Below, one piece after another: positions 34,446 through 42,005 of a stretch of 64,000 bases of DNA; position 1 is the first letter of the stretch, and the number at the start of each line of letters is the position of its first letter. The notes beneath the pieces were generated by a model. That model saw only the letters and a list, made by a program, of their open reading frames with translations. It was not told the origin of the DNA and ran no database searches. This DNA comes from Kamptonema formosum PCC 6407. Lineage in GTDB: Bacteria > Cyanobacteriota > Cyanobacteriia > Cyanobacteriales > Microcoleaceae. Location: contig NZ_KB235904.1 of the NCBI RefSeq assembly GCF_000332155.1, positions 772,946 through 836,945 of the forward strand, read 5' to 3'. The position numbers were made by a program, and so were the translations under genes.

Positions 34446-37400
34446 TTACCATTGGAGTGCAGGACTTAGCAAAGCTGTCGCCGCTTCGCTGTCTACAGGT
34501 TTAGAGAAAAAATATCCTTGACCAAATTCGCATCCAAGCGATCGCAATTGAGCGAGATGGTGGGAAGTTTCTACGCCTTCCGCCACTACATCCATACCTA
34601 AACTGTGAGCTAACATGACGATCGCACGCACGATCTCAGAATTATCGCCATCTACACCCATCCTACTGACAAAAGACCGATCGATTTTCAAAGTATTAAT
34701 TGGGAAACGGTGCAGGTACGAGAGAGAAGAATAGCCCGTCCCAAAGTCATCAATACATAGATGAATCCCTAAATCTCTCAATTGCGAGAGCATCGTCACG
34801 GCTGATTCTCCATCTTCCATCACCACGCTTTCCGTAATTTCTAACTTTAAATACTGACCATCTAAACCTGTTTCCTCTAGCACTTGTTTAATTTGCTCTA
34901 TTAAGTCAGGCTGAGCAAATTGTCTGCCCGAAAGGTTAACAGCTATGGTCAGTTGAGAATTAGGAAGAGGTAATTGGTAATTAGAAACGGGTAATTCACA
35001 ACTGGGAATTGGCAAATTTGGCTCCTCCACTGCCTTATTTATGAGTGGGCGATGCCGAAGCGACTGGTTGTCGTCTACCGACACTTCCAAGTCACAACCA
35101 AATAAAGTGTTATCTAATTTTGAACTAGAATCTATATCTCCAAGTTGGAACTGCTGTGCCCACAATTCAGGATTCGAGTTCAAACTTACACCTCTACAAT
35201 TGAAGTCGAACTCGCCTGGGGTGTGAGACTTCAAGCTCTTTTGCCATTTAACCATCTGACTGCAAGCTTCCCGTAGTACCCACTGGCCTAACGGTACGAT
35301 CAATCCAGTTTCTTCTGCTACAGGGATAAACTCTGCGGGTGTTACCAAACCCCGTTCTGGATGCAACCAGCGTACTAGAGCTTCAAACCCGACTACGATA
35401 CCACGACTGAGGGAAACGATCGGCTGATAGTAAAGGACAAAGGGGGAAGAAGGGGTGAGGGGTGAGGGGTGAGGGGCTGAAGAAGGGATTAGGGTATAGG
35501 GGTTAGGGGCTAGGGAAGAATTTTCTTCTTCTGTTTCTCTAATCTCTAGTCCCCAGTCCCCAGTCTCTTCTTCTCTTTCCCTAGCCCCTAGCCCCTGTCC
35601 CCTAGCCCCTTCTTCAGCCCCTTCTTCCCCGCAAGTAAGCTCTACCGCTCGGCGTAAGTCGCTCTCTAACTGCATCAGCGCCACAGCGTGGGTGTGCATA
35701 GCAGCCGCGAACACCTGATAGCGAGCTTTACCGAGAGCTTTCGCCCGATACATAGCAATGTCTGCGTCTCGCAGGATGTCCCCTGGCCACTGATACTCAG
35801 GGGTACTGAGGGCAATGCCCATGCTAGCAGTGACAGTAACTTTGTGGCCTTCTAGGTGTAGGGGTTGTTCGAGGGCCTGCTGTATGCGGTTGGCTGTGGC
35901 GATCGCCACGCTGACATCTTCGATTTCTTCTAGCAGGATGATGAATTCGTCCCCTCCCAGACGCGCTACAGTATCGCCAGAGCGCAGACAGCTCATCAAT
36001 CGTCGGGCGATCGCGTAGAGTAGGCGATCGCCAGCCTGATGTCCTTGGCTGTCATTGATCACCTTAAACCGATCCAAATCTAAAAATATGACACCAAAGC
36101 GATAATTGGGATTACGTCTAGCGCGAGCCAAAGCTTGTCCGAGACGATCCATCAACAAGGCTCGATTTGGCAATTCTGTCAAAGCATCGTGCAGAGCATC
36201 ATGAAGTAATTGGTCTTCAGCCGCCTTGCGTTCAGTCACATCGTGGCAATTGACCACAATTCCTTGTACAGCAGGTTCTTCGAGCAGATTCGTCGCCACC
36301 GCCTCCAACACGCACTCCTTCCCATTTTTGTGCCGCACGCGGTATTCCGCCAAGCCTAAACCCACGCAGGGGTGTTTAATTACCCCATCTAGCACTCGGC
36401 GTACTAGGTGTAATTCATCGGGGTGAACCCAATTAAATATAGATTCCCCCAGCACTTCTTCTCTGGAGTAGCCTAAAATCCGCTCTTGGGAAGGCGAGAC
36501 ATAGCGGCAGATCCCGTCTGCGTCCACAATCAAGATGATATCTGTAGCATTTTCAATTAGCGATCGGAATCTTTGTTCGCTTTGGCGGAGTTCTTGTTCT
36601 GTGCGTTTGCGATCGGTAATGTTCGTTGAGATGCCGATCAGTCCCACAATTTTGCCAGCAGCATCCTTAATCGCATCCGCACGCATTAAAACTTGAATGG
36701 TTTGACCGGTGCGAGTGCGCTTAGTAACTTCGCCACGCCAAGAATTACCACTCATAATCGTTTTGAGAACATCCTCAGCAACGGCGGGATCTGCAAACAC
36801 GATCGGTATGCCGCCAGAGGCGTTGAATTCTTCCACAGTTTCGTATTCAAATAGCTCGGAGAAGGCCTGATTTTGATAGATGTGAGTGCCTCTAGCATCA
36901 GCCATTCCCACCGCGTCGCTAGAACTTTCCACAGCTTTGCGCGTCAGTACCAGTGCTTCTTCTGCTAGCTTGCGCTCAGTAATATCAATCCCAATAGTGA
37001 AAGCTGCTTTACCCTCATTGTACTTTTGAGCCACAATCAGATAGTGCCGCAGGTTCGGCCCATTTGCTGTTGGCAGCGTTGCGGTCATTTCTTCTATTGC
37101 TTCTGTCTTGGGACTAGCAAAAAAGGAGCGTACAAATTGGCAAAATTCAGAGCTTGAACCCAGAAATCCGATGTCTTTGCCAGCAAATGCCTCTGGAGAC
37201 AAGCCGTGAAGTCTCGCCAAATGGTGGTTAACTCCTAAGTAGCGTAAATCTGAACTAATCCAAGAAACTGTTCCCGGTACTGCCTCTAAAATTGTTTGCA
37301 ATTGAGCTGTGGCTTGATGTAGCGATTCCTGCGCTTCTATGCGGTAGGAAATATCGGATTGTACGCCGATGAAGTGAGTTAATTGGCCTTTTTTGTCCCG

Positions 37401-37778
37401 CACGGGAGAAATTGCCAGTTTGTTCCAGAAATGGGTTCCGTCTTTGCGATAATTTTTTAAGACTACTTCACAAGCACGCCCTTCCCGCAAAGCGTTGCGG
37501 AGTTCTTCTAGGGCCGCAGGATCGGTGTCTGGCCCTTGCAAAAAGCGGCAATTTTTACCCTCTATTTCTGCTTGGGAATAGCCCGTGATCCTTTCAAAGG
37601 CAGGATTGCAGTAGATAATGGGACAGTCTGGTAGTCTGGCATCAGCGATGACGATACCGTTGTTAGAGGCGGCGATCGCGCGATCGCGCAGCCGTAGCGC
37701 CTCTGAAACTGAAGAGCGATCGCTAACTTTTTTATTTTTATCTAAATTAGAGAGTAACCGCTCCTGCCGATTTCGCAT
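34446..37778 (-). CDS. LOV-PAS-PAS-PAS-GGDEF-EAL protein (blue-light-responsive c-di-GMP enzyme candidate)
   Basis: About 1110 aa from ATG 37778 (TTGGGG upstream); ATG 37868 is an alternative. Residue numbers count from the longer start. LOV domain about 58-180 with flavin-cysteine motif GKNCRFLQG (C107), FWNKLAISPVRD and FIGVQSD, all three LOV hallmarks. Three more PAS domains follow to about 555. GGDEF is intact (RLGGDEF) with an RxxD inhibition site (RSGD) five residues before. EAL has FEALVRW, VNLSGRQF, ITESVVMED, DDFGTGYSSLSYL and VAEGVET, so both activities look possible. Repeat-derived peptide fills the GGDEF-EAL linker (about 35445-35640), and a second, roughly 95-residue insert breaks the EAL domain before VNLS (about 34955-35230). 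Confidence 0.88.
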   Translation of the reverse strand: MRNRQERLLSNLDKNKKVSDRSSVSEALRLRDRAIAASNNGIVIADARLPDCPIIYCNPAFERITGYSQAEIEGKNCRFLQGPDTDPAALEELRNALREGRACEVVLKNYRKDGTHFWNKLAISPVRDKKGQLTHFIGVQSDISYRIEAQESLHQATAQLQTILEAVPGTVSWISSDLRYLGVNHHLARLHGLSPEAFAGKDIGFLGSSSEFCQFVRSFFASPKTEAIEEMTATLPTANGPNLRHYLIVAQKYNEGKAAFTIGIDITERKLAEEALVLTRKAVESSSDAVGMADARGTHIYQNQAFSELFEYETVEEFNASGGIPIVFADPAVAEDVLKTIMSGNSWRGEVTKRTRTGQTIQVLMRADAIKDAAGKIVGLIGISTNITDRKRTEQELRQSEQRFRSLIENATDIILIVDADGICRYVSPSQERILGYSREEVLGESIFNWVHPDELHLVRRVLDGVIKHPCVGLGLAEYRVRHKNGKECVLEAVATNLLEEPAVQGIVVNCHDVTERKAAEDQLLHDALHDALTELPNRALLMDRLGQALARARRNPNYRFGVIFLDLDRFKVINDSQGHQAGDRLLYAIARRLMSCLRSGDTVARLGGDEFIILLEEIEDVSVAIATANRIQQALEQPLHLEGHKVTVTASMGIALSTPEYQWPGDILRDADIAMYRAKALGKARYQVFAAAMHTHAVALMQLESDLRRAVELTCGEEGAEEGARGQGLGAREREEETGDWGLEIRETEEENSSLAPNPYTLIPSSAPHPSPLTPSSPFVLYYQPIVSLSRGIVVGFEALVRWLHPERGLVTPAEFIPVAEETGLIVPLGQWVLREACSQMVKWQKSLKSHTPGEFDFNCRGVSLNSNPELWAQQFQLGDIDSSSKLDNTLFGCDLEVSVDDNQSLRHRPLINKAVEEPNLPIPSCELPVSNYQLPLPNSQLTIAVNLSGRQFAQPDLIEQIKQVLEETGLDGQYLKLEITESVVMEDGESAVTMLSQLRDLGIHLCIDDFGTGYSSLSYLHRFPINTLKIDRSFVSRMGVDGDNSEIVRAIVMLAHSLGMDVVAEGVETSHHLAQLRSLGCEFGQGYFFSKPVDSEAATALLSPALQW

Positions 37779-37925
37779 TACCCCAACCTTTAACCGAAAT
37801 TTAATAATTTCTCCGATGTTCTTACTGTACAGGAAAAATTGCTGAAATTCTCTCGGTAGTAGCTGCATCGGATGAAAGCTGTCAGCCGACTAAAAGGCAG
37901 GAGTTAGTAGTCAGAATTAGAACTA

Positions 37926-38516
37926 TTACTTGAATCCTTTGCTTTCTAGTTTCCAAATGCAGCTAGAAATTACATTTGTGCAGATATGAGCTACAATTGG
38001 CACTAATAAATTGCCCGTTTCTAAGGCGCTATACCCAAGTAAAAATCCTACCGCCGTTGCCCAAACTGCATAGGGCCATTGTTGCCACCCTCCCAAGTGC
38101 AAAATACCAAAGCAAAAACTAGATAATACTAAGGCAGTAATATTAAACCCAAAGGCAGATAACATTACACCTCTAAATAGTAATTCTTCGCTCATTCCTG
38201 GTAGAAGTCCCAGCCAAATTAAGTCTGGCCAAAATAGGGGTTTAAGCACTAATTCTAAGTAAATGTCAGCACTACGGCGATAAGCTGGCCATAAGCGGTA
38301 GATGATTGTACTCGCAACTGTAATTGTTATGCCGATCGCTAGCCCCCAAATTAAGGCTAAGGGTGTTAATTTGACAGGTAACAAGGAAACAGATCCAAAT
38401 TGCAGCCACAATTTGGCAATGGCCAGCAAAATCACTGCTGTCACTCCCATTGCTACTAGAATTTGAGTGCGTGTTAGGGGTTCGAGTTCGGAATTGTTAG
38501 GAAGTTGTTCTGGCAC
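37926..38516 (-). CDS. CPBP-family intramembrane glutamic endopeptidase
   Basis: 196 aa with a GTG start at 38516. Five to six hydrophobic segments. Abi/CPBP motifs: GMSEELLFRGVML (EExxxR), FGILHLGGWQQW (FxxxH) and HICTNVI (HxxxN). These are the active-site residues of intramembrane CAAX-type/Rce1-like proteases. Such proteins process peptides or prenylated proteins; the substrate here is unknown. It stands alone between the c-di-GMP protein and a repeat-rich spacer on the minus strand. Confidence 0.88.
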   Translation of the reverse strand: MPEQLPNNSELEPLTRTQILVAMGVTAVILLAIAKLWLQFGSVSLLPVKLTPLALIWGLAIGITITVASTIIYRLWPAYRRSADIYLELVLKPLFWPDLIWLGLLPGMSEELLFRGVMLSAFGFNITALVLSSFCFGILHLGGWQQWPYAVWATAVGFLLGYSALETGNLLVPIVAHICTNVISSCIWKLESKGFK

Positions 38517-38524
38517 TTTGGAAG

Positions 38525-38684
38525 AAGGGACTAGGGGCGGGGGAGCGGGGGAGCAGGGGAGCAGGGGAGCAGGGGAGCAGGGGGCAGGGGGCGGGGGAGC
38601 GGGGGAGCAGGGGAGATGGGTAATTAGCGATTAGCGATTAGCGATTAGCGATTAGCGATTAGCCATTACCAATTACCAATTACC
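38525..38684. repeat. GGGGAGCA, GCGATTA and TTACCAA tandem repeats
   Basis: GGGGGAGC/GGGGAGCAG units (38530-38615), then GCGATTA heptamers (38623-38665) and TTACCAA units (38668-38688) up to the DUF3326 stop codon. No gene was seen. Confidence 0.85.
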
Positions 38685-38686
38685 AA

Positions 38687-39760
38687 TTAGCTATTAGCCT
38701 GGATAGATAGGCGATGTAAGGGCGGGATTTTGGGGTGTAGCATTGCTGGATTAATTCCAGCTTTATGAGCTACTAATACTCCTAATGCTTCTAAATATGA
38801 GTTTACCTGTAAAGCTTTAATTCCTAATTTGTCTGGGGTTGCTTGCATTTGGGTTTGATTTTCGGCGACAGCGATAATTTGCACTGCCGATCGCTGAATT
38901 AGACTTAGGATAGCACTGCCGCCGCAAGCTGTTGCGGGTATGACTACTGCATCTACGTCAGCGGCAGTTATTGGGGATTGGGTAATTTTCTCCTCGGTGA
39001 CAAATTGGGGGGCTTTACTTAATCCCGCCAGTACGCAAGGTAGGAAGGTATAACCGATTTCTTCGGCTGCCGATCGCGCTGAAATCTGAGAATCTAGAGG
39101 TAGTGGTAACAGGGCGGGGGCGTGGGCACAAGGTATTTTAAAGGTTTTGACGATTAAGTGGCTAATTACGGCTTCTGCACCGGCGAGGGGGTCAACTCCT
39201 TGGCCATACCTGTACTGTTGCAACTGCGTGCTGCCTTCGTCATCGGGAAATCGGGCAATAACTGCGATCGCTTCTACTTTTGCTTGTTTAATCAGCCCTT
39301 CTGCTGCCCGCAGTAAACTATCCGGATTGGCGATCGTACCCCAAGATGCCCCAGAATTAGAGGTGCGTAACTCTACCTCCAAAGGCATATCTGTCAGTAC
39401 ATAATCGGTAATATTAATTCCTAATGTCGCTCTAGCAGCATCAGCGGCTTGCAAGTGACGCAGTTGCAAGTCTGGTTCAATCCCTGAGTCGAGGATTAAA
39501 CCAATGCGGTTTTGATGAACTGGCTGCAAACCCCAGCATCCAGAGGCAAATTTGTCAAGGGCGTAGCCTTCGACGTAGAGAGCGTTAGGTAAAGGCCAAT
39601 ACAACTGAGCGCCGTTGAGAACGTTGGGGTGAGTAATCAGTGTATCGCAAATTTGGGCGATCGCTCTGGCAACTGGTAGCGCATCGCCAGCATAGCCGCC
39701 AATGGACGCGCCAACCCCTGTGGGGACAATCAAAACCACTGTAAAATGACGGCGGTTCAC
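38687..39760 (-). CDS. DUF3326 family protein
   Basis: 357 aa with GTG start at 39760. Conserved stretches such as VLIVPTGVGASIGGYAGDALPVARAIAQICDTLITHPNVLNGA, and YVEGYALDKFASGCWGL near the N-terminus, match the DUF3326 family of cyanobacteria and plants, whose function is not established. No membrane segment. The GTGA overlap with the small upstream gene (stop 39757-39759) implies translational coupling. With the 2Fe-2S ferredoxin upstream it makes a three-gene minus-strand set, hinting at a redox or photosynthesis-related role (inference). Confidence 0.85.
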   Translation of the reverse strand: MNRRHFTVVLIVPTGVGASIGGYAGDALPVARAIAQICDTLITHPNVLNGAQLYWPLPNALYVEGYALDKFASGCWGLQPVHQNRIGLILDSGIEPDLQLRHLQAADAARATLGINITDYVLTDMPLEVELRTSNSGASWGTIANPDSLLRAAEGLIKQAKVEAIAVIARFPDDEGSTQLQQYRYGQGVDPLAGAEAVISHLIVKTFKIPCAHAPALLPLPLDSQISARSAAEEIGYTFLPCVLAGLSKAPQFVTEEKITQSPITAADVDAVVIPATACGGSAILSLIQRSAVQIIAVAENQTQMQATPDKLGIKALQVNSYLEALGVLVAHKAGINPAMLHPKIPPLHRLSIQANS

Positions 39761-39966
39761 GGGGTTACAGGTGTTTCAATCTCTACTTTTGTCGCTTCTA
39801 CGAGCACGTAGCCTTCAATTGTAGCCTTTTGCCGCACCACATCCACGTCTGTAACGGCCCAGCGTAAAGGTTCCCCTTGTTTTTGGAGTTCCGCCTCAAT
39901 TGCTGCGTGCAATTGCTCCACAGTTTCTGGGAGATCAATTTCTAAGGTAATGAAATTGGTTGTCAT
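39757..39966 (-). CDS. Small conserved hypothetical protein coupled to DUF3326
   Basis: 69 aa from ATG 39966, with CGGAG about 10 nt upstream; a longer frame to 40077 would overlap the ferredoxin gene and is rejected. MTTNFITLEIDLPETVEQLHAAI, then GEPLRWAVTDVDVVRQKATIEGYVLVE: an acidic alpha/beta protein with no recognised motif. It lies 58 nt after the ferredoxin stop and overlaps the DUF3326 start by GTGA. Conserved spacing suggests one operon; function unknown. Confidence 0.75.
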   Translation of the reverse strand: MTTNFITLEIDLPETVEQLHAAIEAELQKQGEPLRWAVTDVDVVRQKATIEGYVLVEATKVEIETPVTP

Positions 39967-40024
39967 GGAGGACTCCGTAGTATTTGCAACCTTTAGGGGT
40001 TCAATTGTTAATTCTAGCTTACTT

Positions 40025-40342
40025 TCAGGATTGACCGAATTGGCGATTGTACACAATCTCTTCCTTTTCTGTTTCAATTTTCAAGTTAGAGCGGGGATAG
40101 GCAATGCACAGCAAGACAAATCCTTCTTTCTGAAGTTCGGGACTTACCCCCATACAGTCATCTTGATCGACTTTACCTTCGATAATTTGAGCCGCACAAG
40201 TGGTACAGACTCCTGCATTGCAAGAATTTGGCAACTCTATACCAGCTTTCTCGGCAGTGGTAAGAATTTTTTGATCTTCTGGCACTTCTATGGTATAGCT
40301 TTTGCCTTGGTGGAGGATTTCTACAGTGTAAGTGGTGGACAT
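40025..40342 (-). CDS. Plant-type 2Fe-2S ferredoxin (Slr1828-like)
   Basis: 105 aa. Cluster ligands are in PNSCNAGVCTTCAAQI (C-x4-C-x2-C) and LLCIAYP. It lacks the usual PetF N-terminal sequence and has GMGVSPELQKEGF and a YPRSNLKIETEKEEIVYNRQFG tail, which I associate with the minor Slr1828-type ferredoxin rather than major photosynthetic PetF. Soluble electron carrier reduced by photosystem I or FNR; the dedicated partner is unknown. It is first gene of a minus-strand set with the 69-aa protein and DUF3326. Confidence 0.9.
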   Translation of the reverse strand: MSTTYTVEILHQGKSYTIEVPEDQKILTTAEKAGIELPNSCNAGVCTTCAAQIIEGKVDQDDCMGVSPELQKEGFVLLCIAYPRSNLKIETEKEEIVYNRQFGQS

Positions 40343-40511
40343 AATTAATGATTAGTAAGCCTGAAATTATTGTACAGCTCAATGACATTCCTGCTTACGT
40401 CAAGCCAACAATTCGTCAACGGCGACACTAAAACCCGCCAGCACTAACTGAGTGCTGACTGTTGCACCTGAATTAAAGTTCATAAAATTTGCTAATTTTA
40501 TTCTTTTCTTA

Positions 40512-40560
40512 AGTCCGCGTAGGCGGACTTCATTTGTGTAGACGCGATTTCAATCGCCCG
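40512..40560 (+). repeat. AGTCCGCGTAGGCGGACT dispersed element, third copy
   Basis: AAGTCCGCGTAGGCGGACTT followed by GTGTAGACGCGATTTCAATC, the same module as at 30438-30492. It abuts the 3' end of the GTPase gene and could fold as a hairpin. Confidence 0.8.
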
Positions 40561-40568
40561 CCTTAATA

Positions 40569-41741
40569 TTACTCAATATTGATATTTTTGGGAGGAATTG
40601 GTTGGTCTTCTTTCAAAGTTTTGCGTCCAGACTCTAGATAATCCTTATATAACTCAACAAACATTTTACTGAGATCGGATAAAGAAATATTTTCTCCATT
40701 AATTTGAGCTTTAATATAAGCCTTAAGCACTTCAATGTAAGCTAAACCGAGAGCAAGTGTTAAAGTTGCTGCCGTAGCACCAGAAATAGCACCTCCGACT
40801 AAAGTGCCGGCACCTGGGATCATTTTGAGTAAGTTAGTAACAATATTTCTACCAACAGCAGTCACCCCGCTTGCACCTGTAATTGTGGAAAACATAGCAG
40901 AGATAAATCCTTTATCAAAGGGCAATCCAAAGATCGCAGTAATATTAGCAATCATCGCTGTTTGGACTGTCACAAGTATCGGCGCATCAGCAAAGGGTAT
41001 GGGAGTTGCCCCAATAATAGCAGAGCCAGCAACATAACCAGTTACATACTTGAAAGCCATCTCGCCTTTGAGAGCAATGCTAGCAATTTGTTCTTTAACA
41101 AATGCTTTTTTTGCTACTTCTGGTAACAACTGAAAAGTATAATGTACTAAACGATCTAAACTGTGTGCTTTAATGGTGTAATCGTCGTCAATTTCTTCTG
41201 GTTCTGCTAGCACTGGTATGATCTGGCTCACGGGCAAATTCATGTGTTCTAATTCTTTGAAAAACTCACTCGGTTTTTTACTTGTGGTTTGAGTGAGTAC
41301 CAAGATCGTTGGCACATCTTTGATTTCAATATCTTTGAGCCAGTTTTCTTCCACTGGTTCTATTCTATTAGTTCCCTGATTAATGCAGTACCAAACGACG
41401 TGAATGTGTTCTATGGGGTGTAGGAGCCTTTGCTCGTCAATTAGTTTAGCAACATTAAGCTGGACAATTTTAATTTGTTCGGCGTTTAGCTCTAGTCCTG
41501 GGGTATCATAGACAGTTATGGGACAATTGGGCTTAGTATATTGGCGAATCCCTTGGGTTATAGGTCTTCCGACACCTGTTTCTGCTAAGCGATCGCGAAA
41601 AACGGCGTTGATGAGGGTGCTTTTACCTACGCCAGTTTTGCCGATAACTAAAACGTTGCACTGTCCGACTTGATTTTCGGCTTCTGTGAAGGCGGCAAAA
41701 CTTTTGTTCAAGAGTTCGTCGAAGGAAAAATCTTCTGACAT
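40569..41741 (-). CDS. Era-like GTPase with C-terminal DUF697-type membrane region
   Basis: About 390 aa from ATG 41741, with CGGAG 9 nt upstream. G1 is VIGKTGVGKSTLINAVF, G2-like Thr is in GRPITQGIRQY, and G3 is VYDTPG. The G4 position reads LVLTQTTSK rather than NKxD, so base specificity is uncertain. The C-terminal half has hydrophobic Gly/Ala-rich segments (YVAGSAIIGATPIPFADAPILV, GAGTLVGGAISGATAATLTLALGL) like DUF697/YcjF proteins, implying membrane association. Role unknown; relatives act in stress or membrane remodelling. Confidence 0.82.
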   Translation of the reverse strand: MSEDFSFDELLNKSFAAFTEAENQVGQCNVLVIGKTGVGKSTLINAVFRDRLAETGVGRPITQGIRQYTKPNCPITVYDTPGLELNAEQIKIVQLNVAKLIDEQRLLHPIEHIHVVWYCINQGTNRIEPVEENWLKDIEIKDVPTILVLTQTTSKKPSEFFKELEHMNLPVSQIIPVLAEPEEIDDDYTIKAHSLDRLVHYTFQLLPEVAKKAFVKEQIASIALKGEMAFKYVTGYVAGSAIIGATPIPFADAPILVTVQTAMIANITAIFGLPFDKGFISAMFSTITGASGVTAVGRNIVTNLLKMIPGAGTLVGGAISGATAATLTLALGLAYIEVLKAYIKAQINGENISLSDLSKMFVELYKDYLESGRKTLKEDQPIPPKNINIE

Positions 41742-41834
41742 GGCTTTGCTCCGAGAATAGCGATTGCCCAGATTAAAACATATCACAATTACGAGAGCTT
41801 TTGCTACAATGGTGCGCCAAGGTTTAATCTACTT

Positions 41835-41929
41835 AAGACTTAGGCATCACGCTTAGTAACGCAGCCATCCCAGGGTTATACTCAATGCTGAGACGGCAGC
41901 TTTACAAATACTTTTGCGTAAGTCCTACT
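41835..41929. repeat. AAGACTTAGGCA / TGCGTAAGTCCT dispersed element
   Basis: The ends AAGACTTAGGCATCACGC and TTTGCGTAAGTCC resemble those of the elements at 17289-17452 and 59127-59237. It lies in the 265-nt divergent spacer between the GTPase and the hybrid kinase. Confidence 0.6.
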
Positions 41930-42005
41930 ACTATTTGAACACTAGGTTTAGCATCTACTTATTCAGTCAAAACTAAGTAATCTCAAAATCACTCCAACAG
42001 CGGTT

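Noticed and set aside
34333-34521. 62-codon Ser/Pro-rich frame
   Set aside because: Translation of CATCTCCCC repeats overlapping the end of the GGDEF-EAL gene.
39967-40077. N-terminal extension of the 69-aa protein to 40077
   Set aside because: It would overlap the ferredoxin gene, and the ATG at 39966 has its own Shine-Dalgarno.
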